This document shows positions 1 to 7,666 of a stretch of DNA of 64,000 nucleotides, piece after piece. The notes below the pieces were generated by a model that searched no databases, was not told the DNA's origin, and saw nothing but the letters and a program-made list of their open reading frames with translations. Made by a program: the position numbers and the translations under genes. The number at the start of each line of letters is the position of its first letter. Position 1 is the stretch's first letter. The DNA comes from UBA5216 sp043743335. Its GTDB lineage: Bacteria; Pseudomonadota; Gammaproteobacteria; Burkholderiales; SG8-41. The stretch covers positions 1 to 64,000 of the forward strand of contig JAYTWR010000169.1 in the NCBI GenBank assembly GCA_043743335.1, given 5' to 3'.

Positions 1-97
1 AATCGGTCACGATCAAACGGAATCCCCGGTCAGCTTCGTCCGGAATCCCCGGTCACGTTCATCCGGAAACTGCGGTCACGATGGGCCGGAATACGCA
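1..97. mobile_element. Terminal end of an IS21-family-like insertion sequence (partial)
   Basis: Four imperfect copies of a 23-bp unit begin at 4, 27, 50 and 73. Each starts CGGTCA and carries CGGAAT or CGGAAA about 14 bases later. The last copy ends GGAATACGCA at 97. Read outwards from the other strand the end is TGCGTATTCCGG, a TG-starting terminus with multiple internal repeats, as IS21-family elements have. The transposase genes would lie to the left, outside the window. The junction at 97/98 lies inside a brnT reading frame, so the element inserted there. Family assignment is from the pattern only. Confidence 0.55.
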
Positions 98-225
98 CCG
101 TAGGAGAACCGGTCATCTTCGAACGTAAAGGTCACACCTTCAAAAACGCGAGCGGCATCAACAAAATCAAGCCCATGCGCCTTAAGGTTTACCGCCCGTT
201 TCGTTTCTGACCAAGTAAACGCCAT
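98..225 (-). pseudogene. brnT: brnT toxin gene, 3' part removed by the IS end
   Basis: From the ATG at 225, about 42 residues match the start of BrnT ribonuclease toxins: a W-S-E-T-K segment, then LKAHGLDFVDAARVFEG and FEDDRFSYG. BrnT proteins are normally about 90 residues. Here the homology stops after S-Y-G exactly at the insertion-sequence border and the frame runs into the element's repeats, ending at 76. The antitoxin gene brnA, usually just downstream of brnT, would be beyond the insertion and is not visible. The remaining piece lacks the second half of the toxin fold and should be inactive. Confidence 0.65.
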
Positions 226-324
226 GAATAAATTGTATAGACGAACTGTAGTGGCGTCAACAGTTGCAAAGCGAGCGGCCTGTTTAACGTTCGGGCTAAT
301 CGGGCGACGACGGCAGCCCGCGTA

Positions 325-350
325 GGGCGCAATCCCTATTGCGCCGCATG
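325..350. repeat. Palindromic repeat, copy 1
   Basis: GGCGCAAT (326-333) pairs with ATTGCGCC (338-345) around a CCCT loop. A close copy lies at 1191-1216, with the same flanking CGCATG. The two copies bracket the hypothetical gene at 405-992. The rest of 226-404 shows no convincing gene. Confidence 0.55.
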
Positions 351-404
351 TGAAGTAGCGTGCCCGACATTCGGCGCAATGCACTTCGCTTATTGACGCC
401 CTAC

Positions 405-992
405 TCAGTGCAGGTTACGCGCGTTGTTCTTCACAGACACCACGTAGCAACTCTGCTCAACAGACCAGTTGAAAGAGACTGCTGTCTCACACGCGATTGT
501 GGAAGCGATTTGACTGTTCGGCATTTCGAGATTGATGGTGCACAAGTGGGCCAGTTTGGCGCGGCCCACGAGCTTTGCCATGAGTTCCAATGTGTAGGTG
601 CCTGACGAGAACCGAAAGTCGAGCTCGCGGCTGCTGGGATTGAAATGGTGGTTGGTCGCTACTCCCGACTCTGGAATAAACAGCCCACTCCCACGAACGA
701 GGTCTTTGTCGCCATAGCCCCAGAAAGAGAATTCGGCTACTCGGGAGCCCTCACGCACACGAAGAAAGAGGCTCTCGACTACTTGGCCGCGCTTGCCTGT
801 GCTGAAGAGAAGCGTTCGTAAGAATATCTTTGCCCATGGAGCCTCACCTCCGACGAAGTCGTAGCTGAATGAGACGAACGAAGGATGAGTACTCTGAACG
901 GCTCCGCGCCTGAAAATCGTGAACCAAGCGGTAAACAGCGAGACAAGCAACGCAATGACGGACACGATGGGTGAGATTTCGGTGAGTGTCAT
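405..992 (-). CDS. Hypothetical membrane-anchored protein
   Basis: This is a 195-residue protein of unrecognised family. Residues about 9-28 form one hydrophobic segment (VSVIALLVSLFTAWFTIF) followed by two arginines, predicting an N-terminal anchor with most of the protein on one side of the membrane. The rest is rich in beta-strand-like alternation and has few charged clusters. It stands alone between an insertion-sequence scar and an inverted repeat and has no housekeeping partner. It may therefore be a horizontally acquired orphan. No function is proposed. Confidence 0.5.
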   Translation of the reverse strand: MTLTEISPIVSVIALLVSLFTAWFTIFRRGAVQSTHPSFVSFSYDFVGGEAPWAKIFLRTLLFSTGKRGQVVESLFLRVREGSRVAEFSFWGYGDKDLVRGSGLFIPESGVATNHHFNPSSRELDFRFSSGTYTLELMAKLVGRAKLAHLCTINLEMPNSQIASTIACETAVSFNWSVEQSCYVVSVKNNARNLH

Positions 993-1011
993 ATGCTGGC
1001 TAACGAATAGC

Positions 1012-1070
1012 GTTTATCTGTCGCAAGATCAAGTCGATATTAACCAAGAACGCCTCCGCGACAGATAAAC
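1012..1070. repeat. 13-bp inverted repeat with a 33-base spacer
   Basis: GTTTATCTGTCGC (1012-1024) is exactly complementary to GCGACAGATAAAC (1058-1070). It lies about 20 bases upstream of the hypothetical gene's start codon. GTTGGAC just after it (1074-1080) fits the integron attC core GTTRRRY, but the left-hand partner GGCTAAC fits poorly. It could be an attC-like site, an operator-scale palindrome or a transcript hairpin. Confidence 0.55.
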
Positions 1071-1326
1071 CTTGTTGGACTAAACCGCTTGCACGGTTGC
1101 CGGGATAAAGGATTTGATTTCTTCGCTTACCTGATGACATGAATTGTGGCACGTATTACGGCGTATTGGCACGCGCATTGAGAAGCTCGCGGGCGCAAAT
1201 CCTATTGCGCCGCATGCGCTAAGCTGCGACCAGCAAGACCGGGCTATGTGGGCAACCTCGTGCGCTTGCAACCATCGAGCATGCTGGCGTGCGCGATATA
1301 GCCGCGCTTGAACGAGCAGCAAAACC
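1071..1326. other. Intergenic region with repeat copy 2 and a possible gene remnant
   Basis: The second copy of the 325-350 palindrome lies at 1191-1216, with stems at 1192-1198 and 1205-1211. From about 1217 to 1329 the + strand is open in one frame and ends ATIEHAGVRDIAALERAAKP-stop. This resembles an enzyme C-terminus but has no start codon or upstream body, so it is at most a remnant. No complete gene is supported here. Confidence 0.35.
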
Positions 1327-2280
1327 CTAAATGCTGTATTCCCGCGACAAACTCACGGTATTCAACCGCAACGCCCGCGTGACCGACGCCCGTGTCAGTG
1401 CGGGAGAAAATAACTCAATAAAATCAAATATATATGACCGTAGCTCAACGCCGCGTCGAATCGCCAACCGCGTGACGTTGGTGGCAAAGAGGTGTGAAGC
1501 GTCGATGGCGTGTAGGTCGCCGTCGGTGCGCGGGTCAAAGGCCATGGACGCGATGATGCCGATGCCGAGGCCTTCGCGAACGTAGGTTTTGATCACGTCG
1601 GAATCGAGCGCGGTGAGCACAATGTCGGGCTGCAAGCCCACGCGGGCGAACGCGGCGTCGATGTGGGGGCGGCCGGTGAAGGTGATTTCATACGTCACGA
1701 TGGGGTAGCGTGCCAAGTCGTCGAGCGCCACGCTGGGGATGCGCGTCAGCGGGTGGTCTATCGGTGCCACGATGACGTGGTTCCATGTGTAGCACGGAAA
1801 CGTCAGCAAGTCGGCGGCGCTCGCCAGCGATTCGGTGGCGATGCCGACATCGGCTTCGCCGCTGCGCACGGTTTCGACAATGCGTTGCGGCTCGGCCTGA
1901 TGAAACGCGAGTTTGACTTTGGGAAAGCGCTGTTTGAACTGCGCCACCACGCGCGGCAAGGCGTAGCGCGCCTGGGTGTGGGTGGTGGCGATGACCAGCG
2001 AGCCTTCGTCGCGCTGCCTGAAGTCGGCGGCGGCGCTGCGTAGGTTTTCTTGTTCCTTCAACAGCCGCTCGACGATGACGGTGATTTGCGCACCCGCTGC
2101 GGTGTGGCCCGTCAGGCGTTTACCGTGGCGGACAAAGAGTTCGACGCCAAGCTCTTGTTCTAATTCAATAATTTGGCGGCTGATCGCAGGCTGGGTGGTA
2201 TGCAACGCCTGCGCCACCAAGGTCAAATTGAAGCCGCGTAGCGAGGTTTCGCGCATCGCGCGTAGCTGCTGGAGATTCAT
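1327..2280 (-). CDS. cysB: CysB-type LysR transcriptional regulator
   Basis: This 317-residue protein has the architecture of CysB/Cbl, the LysR-type activators of sulfur assimilation. Residues 1-60 form the winged helix-turn-helix (LTLVAQALHTTQPAISRQI). Residues from about 90 form the effector domain, which in CysB senses N-acetylserine or sulfate-type ligands. The gene faces away from cysI across a 130-bp AT-rich gap, as expected for a regulator of the adjacent sulfite reductase cluster. Its C-terminal codons overlap a copy of the dispersed AT-rich repeat (1407-1435). The exact paralogue (CysB or Cbl) cannot be decided from sequence alone. Confidence 0.85.
   Translation of the reverse strand: MNLQQLRAMRETSLRGFNLTLVAQALHTTQPAISRQIIELEQELGVELFVRHGKRLTGHTAAGAQITVIVERLLKEQENLRSAAADFRQRDEGSLVIATTHTQARYALPRVVAQFKQRFPKVKLAFHQAEPQRIVETVRSGEADVGIATESLASAADLLTFPCYTWNHVIVAPIDHPLTRIPSVALDDLARYPIVTYEITFTGRPHIDAAFARVGLQPDIVLTALDSDVIKTYVREGLGIGIIASMAFDPRTDGDLHAIDASHLFATNVTRLAIRRGVELRSYIFDFIELFSPALTRASVTRALRLNTVSLSREYSI
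1407..1435 (+). repeat. Dispersed AT-rich repeat, in cysB coding region
   Basis: The core at 1422-1434 has one mismatch to the IHF consensus WATCAANNNNTTR. The left arm AAATAACTCAATAA matches the family. It is read by cysB in antisense as Y-I-F-D-F-I-E-L-F. Confidence 0.5.
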
Positions 2281-2410
2281 ATATGAAAAAGTTATTTATA
2301 AATACATAAATATTCGTTTACAGCATATAAGACTTCGGCCATGATCGCAACCCGCCTCGAAATGGGCGGTAAAAAGTCTAGAAAACTGTTTAAAAACAGA
2401 GGGTTTCCGC
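2281..2410. promoter_or_regulatory. Divergent cysB/cysI promoter region
   Basis: These 130 bases separate the divergent start codons. The half nearest cysB (2281-2330) is strikingly AT-rich, with runs such as TTATTTATAAATACATAAATATT, as CysB-bound activation regions often are. I cannot place a defined CysB site, since its consensus is loose. GAGGG stands at 2400-2404, just before the cysI ATG at 2411, as a weak ribosome site. Confidence 0.4.
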
Positions 2411-4111
2411 ATGTATCGTTACGACGACATCGATCAACAACTTGTGGCCGAGCGTATCGCCCAGTTCCGCGACCAGACGCGACGCCATCTCGCCGGCCTG
2501 TTGCCGGAGGAAGACTTCCGCCCGCTGCGCCTGCAAAACGGCCTGTATGTGCAAAAGCACGCGCCCATGCTGCGCGTGGCGGTGCCTTACGGCATGCTGT
2601 CGAGCGCGCAGGTGCGCATGTTCGCGCATATCGCGCGCCAGTACGACCGCGGCTACGGCCATTTCAGCACGCGCCAGAACATCCAGTTCAATTGGCCCAA
2701 GCTCGCCGAAGTGCCGGATATTTTGGCGGACTTGGCCCAAGTAGAAATGCACGCCATTCAAACCAGCGGCAACTGCATCCGCAATATCACCACCGATCAT
2801 CTGGCGGGCGTGGCGCCCGACGAGTTGGTCAACCCGCTGGTGTGGACGGAAGTGTTGCGCCAGTGGTCAACGTTTCATCCAGAGTTTGCATTTTTGCCGC
2901 GCAAATTCAAATTTGCCGTGTCGGGTGCGCAGATTGATCGCGCCGCGATTCAGGTGCATGACGTCGGCTTGCAAGCCGTGCGCGATGCTGAAGGCGTAGT
3001 CGGTTTTAAGGTGTATGTCGGCGGCGGTCTGGGTCGCACGCCGGTTGTCGGCCAAGTGATTCGCGAGTATCTGCCCTGGCAGCATTTGCTGACGTATCTG
3101 GAAGCGGTGTTGCGCGTCTACAACCGCTATGGCCGTCGCGATAATTTGTATAAAGCGCGCATCAAAATTTTGGTGAAAGAGCGCACGCTGGCGGTGTATC
3201 GCGATGAAGTCGAGGCCGAATGGGCAAGCCTCGTCGACGGCCCCAGCACGCTGACCAAAGACATGGTGGATGGCATTGCCGCGCGCTTCACCACGCCACC
3301 GTATCGTTCGCTGCCCAAGCAGGATGCCGAGCTTCACACGTTTCTCGATGCCGACGGGGCGTTCGCGCGCTGGCACCGCCGCAATGTGCATGCGCACAAG
3401 ATGACGGGCTATGCTGCGGTGACACTATCGCTCAAGCGCCACGGTGTGCCGCCGGGGGATGTCACAGACAAGCAGTTAGATGCCATCGCCGATCTTGCCG
3501 ACCGCTATAGCTTTGGCGAATTGCGCGTGACGCACGAGCAAAATCTGATTCTGCCGGATGTCGAACAGCAGCAGTTGTATGCGCTGTGGCGTGACGCGAA
3601 AGCCTTGGATTTGGCCATGCCGAACATCGGGCTTATTACCAATATGATTGCCTGCCCCGGCGGCGACTTTTGTTCGCTGGCCAATGCCGTGTCGATCCCG
3701 GTGGCGCTGGCGATTGATGAGCGTTTTGAGAATCTGGATTATGTGCACGATATCGGCGAGCTGGATTTGAATATCAGCGGCTGCATGAACTCGTGCGGCC
3801 ACCATCACATTGGGCACATCGGCATTCTCGGCGTCGATAAAGGCGGCGAGGAGTGGTATCAAATTTCCATCGGCGGTGCGCAGGGTAATAAGGCGTCGCT
3901 GGGCAAAGTTATCGGCCCTTCGTTCGCGCGCGCCGACGTGCCGGACGTGATTGAGAAACTGATTGAATATTATTTGCAGCACCGCGACGCGCCCGAAGAA
4001 CGTTTTATCGACGTGGTGCAACGGCTGGGCATTGAACCTTTCAAAAGGCACATCTATGGCGACTCTGATAAAAAACAAGCGCATCGCGCCCGACAGTTGG
4101 CAACGACTTAA
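2411..4111 (+). CDS. cysI: Sulfite reductase hemoprotein (nitrite/sulfite reductase family)
   Basis: This 566-residue siroheme/4Fe-4S enzyme reduces sulfite to sulfide by six electrons in assimilatory sulfur metabolism. The two ferredoxin-like halves are visible. The cluster and siroheme ligands are C415 and C421 (CPGGDFC) and C458 and C462 (CMNSC followed by GHHH), the C-X5-C...C-X3-C arrangement of the family. It is the single-subunit betaproteobacterial form, with no flavoprotein CysJ nearby. The DUF934 gene follows with a 56-bp overlap, its usual partner. CysB-dependent activation from the divergent gene is likely. Confidence 0.92.
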   Translation: MYRYDDIDQQLVAERIAQFRDQTRRHLAGLLPEEDFRPLRLQNGLYVQKHAPMLRVAVPYGMLSSAQVRMFAHIARQYDRGYGHFSTRQNIQFNWPKLAEVPDILADLAQVEMHAIQTSGNCIRNITTDHLAGVAPDELVNPLVWTEVLRQWSTFHPEFAFLPRKFKFAVSGAQIDRAAIQVHDVGLQAVRDAEGVVGFKVYVGGGLGRTPVVGQVIREYLPWQHLLTYLEAVLRVYNRYGRRDNLYKARIKILVKERTLAVYRDEVEAEWASLVDGPSTLTKDMVDGIAARFTTPPYRSLPKQDAELHTFLDADGAFARWHRRNVHAHKMTGYAAVTLSLKRHGVPPGDVTDKQLDAIADLADRYSFGELRVTHEQNLILPDVEQQQLYALWRDAKALDLAMPNIGLITNMIACPGGDFCSLANAVSIPVALAIDERFENLDYVHDIGELDLNISGCMNSCGHHHIGHIGILGVDKGGEEWYQISIGGAQGNKASLGKVIGPSFARADVPDVIEKLIEYYLQHRDAPEERFIDVVQRLGIEPFKRHIYGDSDKKQAHRARQLATT

Positions 4112-4604
4112 GCCCGCCGCTGAAGGCGGCCTGCCGAATCTGCCGCAAAGCGGCGACTGGATCGTGCCGCTCGCGCTGTGGACAGCGCAGCGCACGCCAT
4201 GGCCGGCGCACGACAATGCGCGCAGCGGACGCAACGGCGTGCTGCTGGAGAACACCGAAGACCCGCGCGTACTGGTGGCGGATTTCAACCGTCTGGCGTT
4301 GATCGCCGTGCGTTTCCCGAAATTCACCGACGGCCGTGGTTATTCGATGGCGCGCCTGCTGCGTCGGCTGGGTTGGAAAGGCGAGTTGCGTGCGGTCGGC
4401 GACGTGCTGCGCGATCAACTGTTCTATATGGCGCGTTGCGGCTTTGACGCCTTTGCGCTGCGTGACGATCAAGACCCGCAAGTGGCACTCACCGCGTTCA
4501 GCGATTTCACCGCGCCGTATCAACCGGCGATTGATGATGGCGTGCGGCTGGGAGCAGTGCGGACGCACGGCACGCCGGTGGTTGGGTCGCTTAATCCGTG
4601 GTAA
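4056..4604 (+). CDS. DUF934 family protein, partner of sulfite reductase
   Basis: This 182-residue protein matches the DUF934 family found next to betaproteobacterial and pseudomonad cysI. It carries the typical segment FPKFTDGRGYSMARLLRRLGW followed by a G-E-L-R-A-V-G-D-V block. The ATG at 4056 is chosen because the conserved N-terminus starts there and AAAAGG precedes it. The open frame extends further upstream only through cysI sequence. It overlaps cysI by 56 bp, so translation is probably coupled. Its biochemical role is unknown; a link to electron supply or assembly of sulfite reductase is inferred from context only. Confidence 0.85.
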   Translation: MATLIKNKRIAPDSWQRLKPAAEGGLPNLPQSGDWIVPLALWTAQRTPWPAHDNARSGRNGVLLENTEDPRVLVADFNRLALIAVRFPKFTDGRGYSMARLLRRLGWKGELRAVGDVLRDQLFYMARCGFDAFALRDDQDPQVALTAFSDFTAPYQPAIDDGVRLGAVRTHGTPVVGSLNPW

Positions 4605-4652
4605 CCCCGTGGGAATGCCGTGGTGAGCCCGTGTTGATCCCGTGGTGAGCGC

Positions 4653-5402
4653 TTGAGCGGCACGGTTTATCTCGTCGGCGCTGGCCCCGGCGCACCCGAC
4701 TTGCTCACACTGCGTGCCGCACGTGTGCTGGCGCGCGCCGACGTCGTGTTCTATGACGCACTGGTGCATCCCGAAACGCTGGCGCTCGCCGCCAACGCGG
4801 TAAAAATCGCTGTCGGCAAACGCAGCGGCAAGCAATCTACCGCGCAGCGTTTTATCAACAAGCAGTTGATCGACGCTGCGCAAAAATATCAAACCGTGGT
4901 GCGCCTCAAAGGCGGCGACCCCATGCTATTTGGCCGAGCACACGAAGAAATCGAGGCGCTGGCCGCTGCCCATATCAACCTCGACATTGTGCCCGGCGTC
5001 AGTGCGGCATTTGCCGCCAGCGCCGAGTTGCAGGTGTCGCTCACGCGCCGTGCGTTATCGCGCAGCGTGGTATTTGCCACGCCGCGCGAAGCGGAAGGCT
5101 CGCGTGAAAACACTTGGGCAAAGGCTGCGGCGTGCGCAGATACCGTGGTGCTCTACATGGCCGCCGGTGCCGCCGAATCGGTGCGCGACGCGCTGCTCGC
5201 CAACGGCGTGCCGGCCCATCGCGCGGCGGTGATAGTCGAAAACGCCACGGGTGCCGAGTGCGTGGTGATTCCCACCTCGGTGGGCCAGTTGGCCACTGCC
5301 GCACAGTGTGTGGGCGCAGGCCCCGCGCTGGTGATGATAGGCGAGGTGTATGCGGATGTCGCCGCTGCGGGGTTTGCAGTGCCTGTGGCACAAAAATTGT
5401 AA
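4653..5402 (+). CDS. cobA: Uroporphyrinogen-III C-methyltransferase
   Basis: This 249-residue SAM-dependent enzyme methylates uroporphyrinogen III at C2 and C7 to give precorrin-2, the first step to siroheme. Signature segments are VYLVGAGPGAPDLLTLRA at the N-terminus, the YDALV block, RLKGGDPMLFGRA and VPGVSAA. It is the stand-alone methyltransferase, not the fused CysG; no precorrin-2 dehydrogenase domain is attached. The start is a TTG at 4653; no in-frame ATG fits the conserved N-terminus. Position after cysI and before cbiX indicates siroheme supply for sulfite reductase. Its stop codon TAA (5400-5402) lies inside a dispersed repeat copy. Confidence 0.9.
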   Translation: MSGTVYLVGAGPGAPDLLTLRAARVLARADVVFYDALVHPETLALAANAVKIAVGKRSGKQSTAQRFINKQLIDAAQKYQTVVRLKGGDPMLFGRAHEEIEALAAAHINLDIVPGVSAAFAASAELQVSLTRRALSRSVVFATPREAEGSRENTWAKAAACADTVVLYMAAGAAESVRDALLANGVPAHRAAVIVENATGAECVVIPTSVGQLATAAQCVGAGPALVMIGEVYADVAAAGFAVPVAQKL

Positions 5403-5427
5403 CTAATTGATTTTAAACGAGTTATTT
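5399..5427 (-). repeat. Dispersed AT-rich repeat after cobA
   Basis: Perfect IHF-consensus core on the minus strand at 5400-5412. The repeat supplies the cobA stop codon. The arm beyond it ends GAGTTATTTTC, as in the copy at 12925. Confidence 0.75.
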
Positions 5428-5528
5428 TCTGTGCCGTTAGGTCGTCCGGCGCGGGCGGTAGAATTGCGTCTTCCCGCTATGGCTTGCGCGCTGTGGCGCT
5501 GTTCATCGACCGGAGACCGCAACACGAT

Positions 5529-6137
5529 ATGCCCGCCAAAACCAAACGCCCCACGCAAGAAGAAATGAAAACGCGCATCGCGCGCTTCAAGGATTTGAAA
5601 TCCACCAAGGCCCAGCACGGCGCGAACAAAGGCATTCCGCCCGAAGTTCTAGAGCTGATTACCGCCAAAACCACTTACAACATCATGTCGCCTGCGGGCT
5701 TGGGCGGACAACTGGCGCCCACGCCGCCGGTGGTAGGGGGTGATGCGGGTGTGTTCCGTTTGGGCATCGTGACCTGCCCGCCGGGCAACGGCGCGGGCCT
5801 GCACGTACACTGGAAAACGCACGAGACTTTTATGGCGCTCACCGGCAAATGGGAAATGATCTGGGGCGACAAGGGTGAAGAAAAAACCGTGCTCGAACCG
5901 TTTGACTTGATGGCCGTGCCGCCGCAAGTCACGCGCACCTTCAAAAACATTTCGGATGCCGACGCGCACATGCTGGTGATTATCCAAGGCAAACCCGGCG
6001 AGTTCGACGACGTGGGCCGCGTGCCCGAAACCGCCGACAAAGTCGCGCAAAAATTCGGCCCGGAGATGGTGGAAAAACTAAAAAGCCTCGGCTGGCAATT
6101 TACGCTGGATGCGAATGCGCCGGTGGATGTTACGTAA
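5529..6137 (+). CDS. Cupin domain-containing protein
   Basis: This 202-residue protein has a single beta-barrel cupin core. The motif-1-like segment is PPGNGAGLHVHWKTHETFMALTGKW, with histidines and glutamate placed as metal ligands. The second motif lies around DLMAVPPQVTRTFKNISDADAHMLV. The ATG at 5529 follows GGAG at 5511-5514 and begins MPAKTKRPT; upstream in-frame ATGs add unconserved residues. No substrate can be assigned. It sits between the siroheme gene cobA and a Bug receptor without obvious functional coupling to either. Confidence 0.75.
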   Translation: MPAKTKRPTQEEMKTRIARFKDLKSTKAQHGANKGIPPEVLELITAKTTYNIMSPAGLGGQLAPTPPVVGGDAGVFRLGIVTCPPGNGAGLHVHWKTHETFMALTGKWEMIWGDKGEEKTVLEPFDLMAVPPQVTRTFKNISDADAHMLVIIQGKPGEFDDVGRVPETADKVAQKFGPEMVEKLKSLGWQFTLDANAPVDVT

Positions 6138-6197
6138 GCGCGATCACTTATCACTTAAATGCGTCACGTGATCGCAGGTCGCTTAACCATCAACCTT

Positions 6198-6232
6198 GTG
6201 ATTCCCGCGCAGGCGGAAATCCATAACCCGGT
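6198..6232. repeat. REP-like palindrome fused to the 5' end of a Bug gene
   Basis: ATTCCCGC (6201-6208) and GCGGAAAT (6213-6220) form a short hairpin of the ATTCCCGCGNNNGCGGGAAT type common as extragenic repeats in Betaproteobacteria. In the reading frame that continues into the Bug gene it encodes VIPAQAEIH, a tell-tale of such repeats. Confidence 0.5.
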
Positions 6233-6290
6233 AGCGCGAAAGCCATGGGTTGGTTTCCCGTTTGCATGGGAAGGCAAGGGCCGGGTTTTT

Positions 6291-7244
6291 GTGCTTTACC
6301 TGTCAGGGGCATTCGGATGTTGTGCGAGCGCGTCCGCCCAACCCTACCCCGCGCGCCCCATCAGAATCGTAGTGCCCTTCGCCGCCGGCGGCACGGCGGA
6401 CGTGATCGCACGCAGCGTTGCCAACGAAGTCGGTGCGCAATTCGGTCAGCCATTCGTGCTGGATAATCGCGGTGGCGCCAACGGCATCATCGGTACGGAC
6501 ATTGTGGCGAAGGCACCGCCCGATGGTCACACGCTGCTGCATGTGACCGCGTCGTTCGTGATCAATCCGAACACTTACACGTCGCTGCCGTACGACATCT
6601 TCCGCGACTTCGAACCGGTAACGAATGTGGTGCTCGGCACCGGCTATTTGCTGGTGCTGCATCTGGCGGTGGCGGCGAATTCGGTGAAAGAGTTGATTGC
6701 CTTGGCGCGTGACGGCAAGGTGAGTTACAGCTCGCCCGGCGTGGGCAACACGTTGCATCTGGCGGCGGAACTCTTTGGCGTGCGCGCAGGCGTGAATTTG
6801 TTACACGTGCCCTATAAGGGTGTCGCGCCCGCGCTCAACGCCGTGCTCGCGGGCGAAGTGCAGGCGACGTTTATTCCTGCCACCATTGCCGCTGCGCTGG
6901 TGAAAGCGGGCCGCGCTAAAGCGGTGGCATTCACCGGTGCCGCGCGCCTGCCGACAATGCCGCAAGTGCCGACCATGAACGAAGCCGGTGTGCCCAACCT
7001 CGAACTCACCGGTTCATGGCACGGCTGGTTTGCCCCCGCCAAAACGCCCGTCGGCGTGGTGTCGAAGTTACACGCCGAAATAGCCAAGGCGCTGCGCGTA
7101 CCGCGCGTGCGCGAACCACTCGTCTCCGGCGGCTACGAACCGGACGGCAGCAGCCCGGCGGCGTTCAAGAACTTTCTGCGCGGGGAATACGCGCGCTACG
7201 CCGAGATGGTGAAAGTCGCCAACGTGCCGAAAACAGCGCAATGA
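6291..7244 (+). CDS. Bug-family tripartite tricarboxylate transporter substrate-binding protein
   Basis: A periplasmic Bug/TctC-type solute receptor of about 317 residues. The family signature is clear: YPARPIRIVVPFAAGGTADVIAR, then FVLDNRGGANGIIGTDIVAKAPPDGHT and the VPYKG segment. The open frame reaches back to 6159, but residues there derive from a REP-like repeat. The GTG at 6291 (VLYLSGAFGCCASASAQ) is the best start, giving a short signal peptide without basic residues, so the leader may be damaged. No TctA/TctB membrane genes are near, which is usual for orphan Bug receptors. Ligand unknown. Confidence 0.8.
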   Translation: MLYLSGAFGCCASASAQPYPARPIRIVVPFAAGGTADVIARSVANEVGAQFGQPFVLDNRGGANGIIGTDIVAKAPPDGHTLLHVTASFVINPNTYTSLPYDIFRDFEPVTNVVLGTGYLLVLHLAVAANSVKELIALARDGKVSYSSPGVGNTLHLAAELFGVRAGVNLLHVPYKGVAPALNAVLAGEVQATFIPATIAAALVKAGRAKAVAFTGAARLPTMPQVPTMNEAGVPNLELTGSWHGWFAPAKTPVGVVSKLHAEIAKALRVPRVREPLVSGGYEPDGSSPAAFKNFLRGEYARYAEMVKVANVPKTAQ

Positions 7245-7666
7245 AAAATATCAATAAAATCAATAAGTTAAATTCATCCAGCACAGGCTTGATCCTGTTC
7301 GCTCACGGCTCGCGCAACCCCGCGTGGCGCAAGCCGTTTGATCGGCTGCTGCGCGATATCAACCGACGCGGCGGGTGTCAGACGGTACTCGCGTTCGGTG
7401 AATTCATGACGCCGGGGCTGGTGGAGGCCGCAGAAAAGCTCGCGGCGCTAGGCGTGCAACGCGCCACCATCGTGCCGCTGTTTCTCGGCGGCGGCCTACA
7501 CGTGCGCGGCGATTTACCCAAGCTCGCCGCTGAAGCGCGCGCGGCCAGTGGTATCAAGCTGCGCGTCGCCAAGGCGATTGGCAACGATGCGGGGGTGTTG
7601 GCGGCGATTGCGGAGTGCAGCCTCGCCGCTGCAGCCACTACTTCAACGCGCCAAAGACCTTCTTGA
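7241..7666 (+). CDS. cbiX: Sirohydrochlorin chelatase, CbiX family (small form)
   Basis: The 141-residue single-domain chelatase would insert Fe2+ into sirohydrochlorin, completing siroheme for CysI; cobalt insertion cannot be excluded. The catalytic-type segment LILFAHGSRNPAW is near the N-terminus and PLFLGGGLHVRGDLP follows at mid-protein. The ATG overlaps the stop of the Bug gene (ATGA at 7241-7244). The first residues, MKNINKINKLNSS, are encoded by a copy of the dispersed AT-rich repeat. The last 29 bases overlap the convergent DUF4197 gene, so the C-terminus may be recently extended. Confidence 0.82.
   Translation: MKNINKINKLNSSSTGLILFAHGSRNPAWRKPFDRLLRDINRRGGCQTVLAFGEFMTPGLVEAAEKLAALGVQRATIVPLFLGGGLHVRGDLPKLAAEARAASGIKLRVAKAIGNDAGVLAAIAECSLAAAATTSTRQRPS
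7243..7271 (+). repeat. Dispersed AT-rich repeat forming the cbiX N-terminus
   Basis: Perfect IHF-consensus core at 7258-7270, with left arm ATCAATAA. It encodes residues about 2-10 of CbiX. Confidence 0.7.

Noticed and set aside
1080..1322. 80-codon minus-strand frame
   Set aside because: It spans the palindromic repeat and shows no family resemblance or ribosome site; probably a chance frame.
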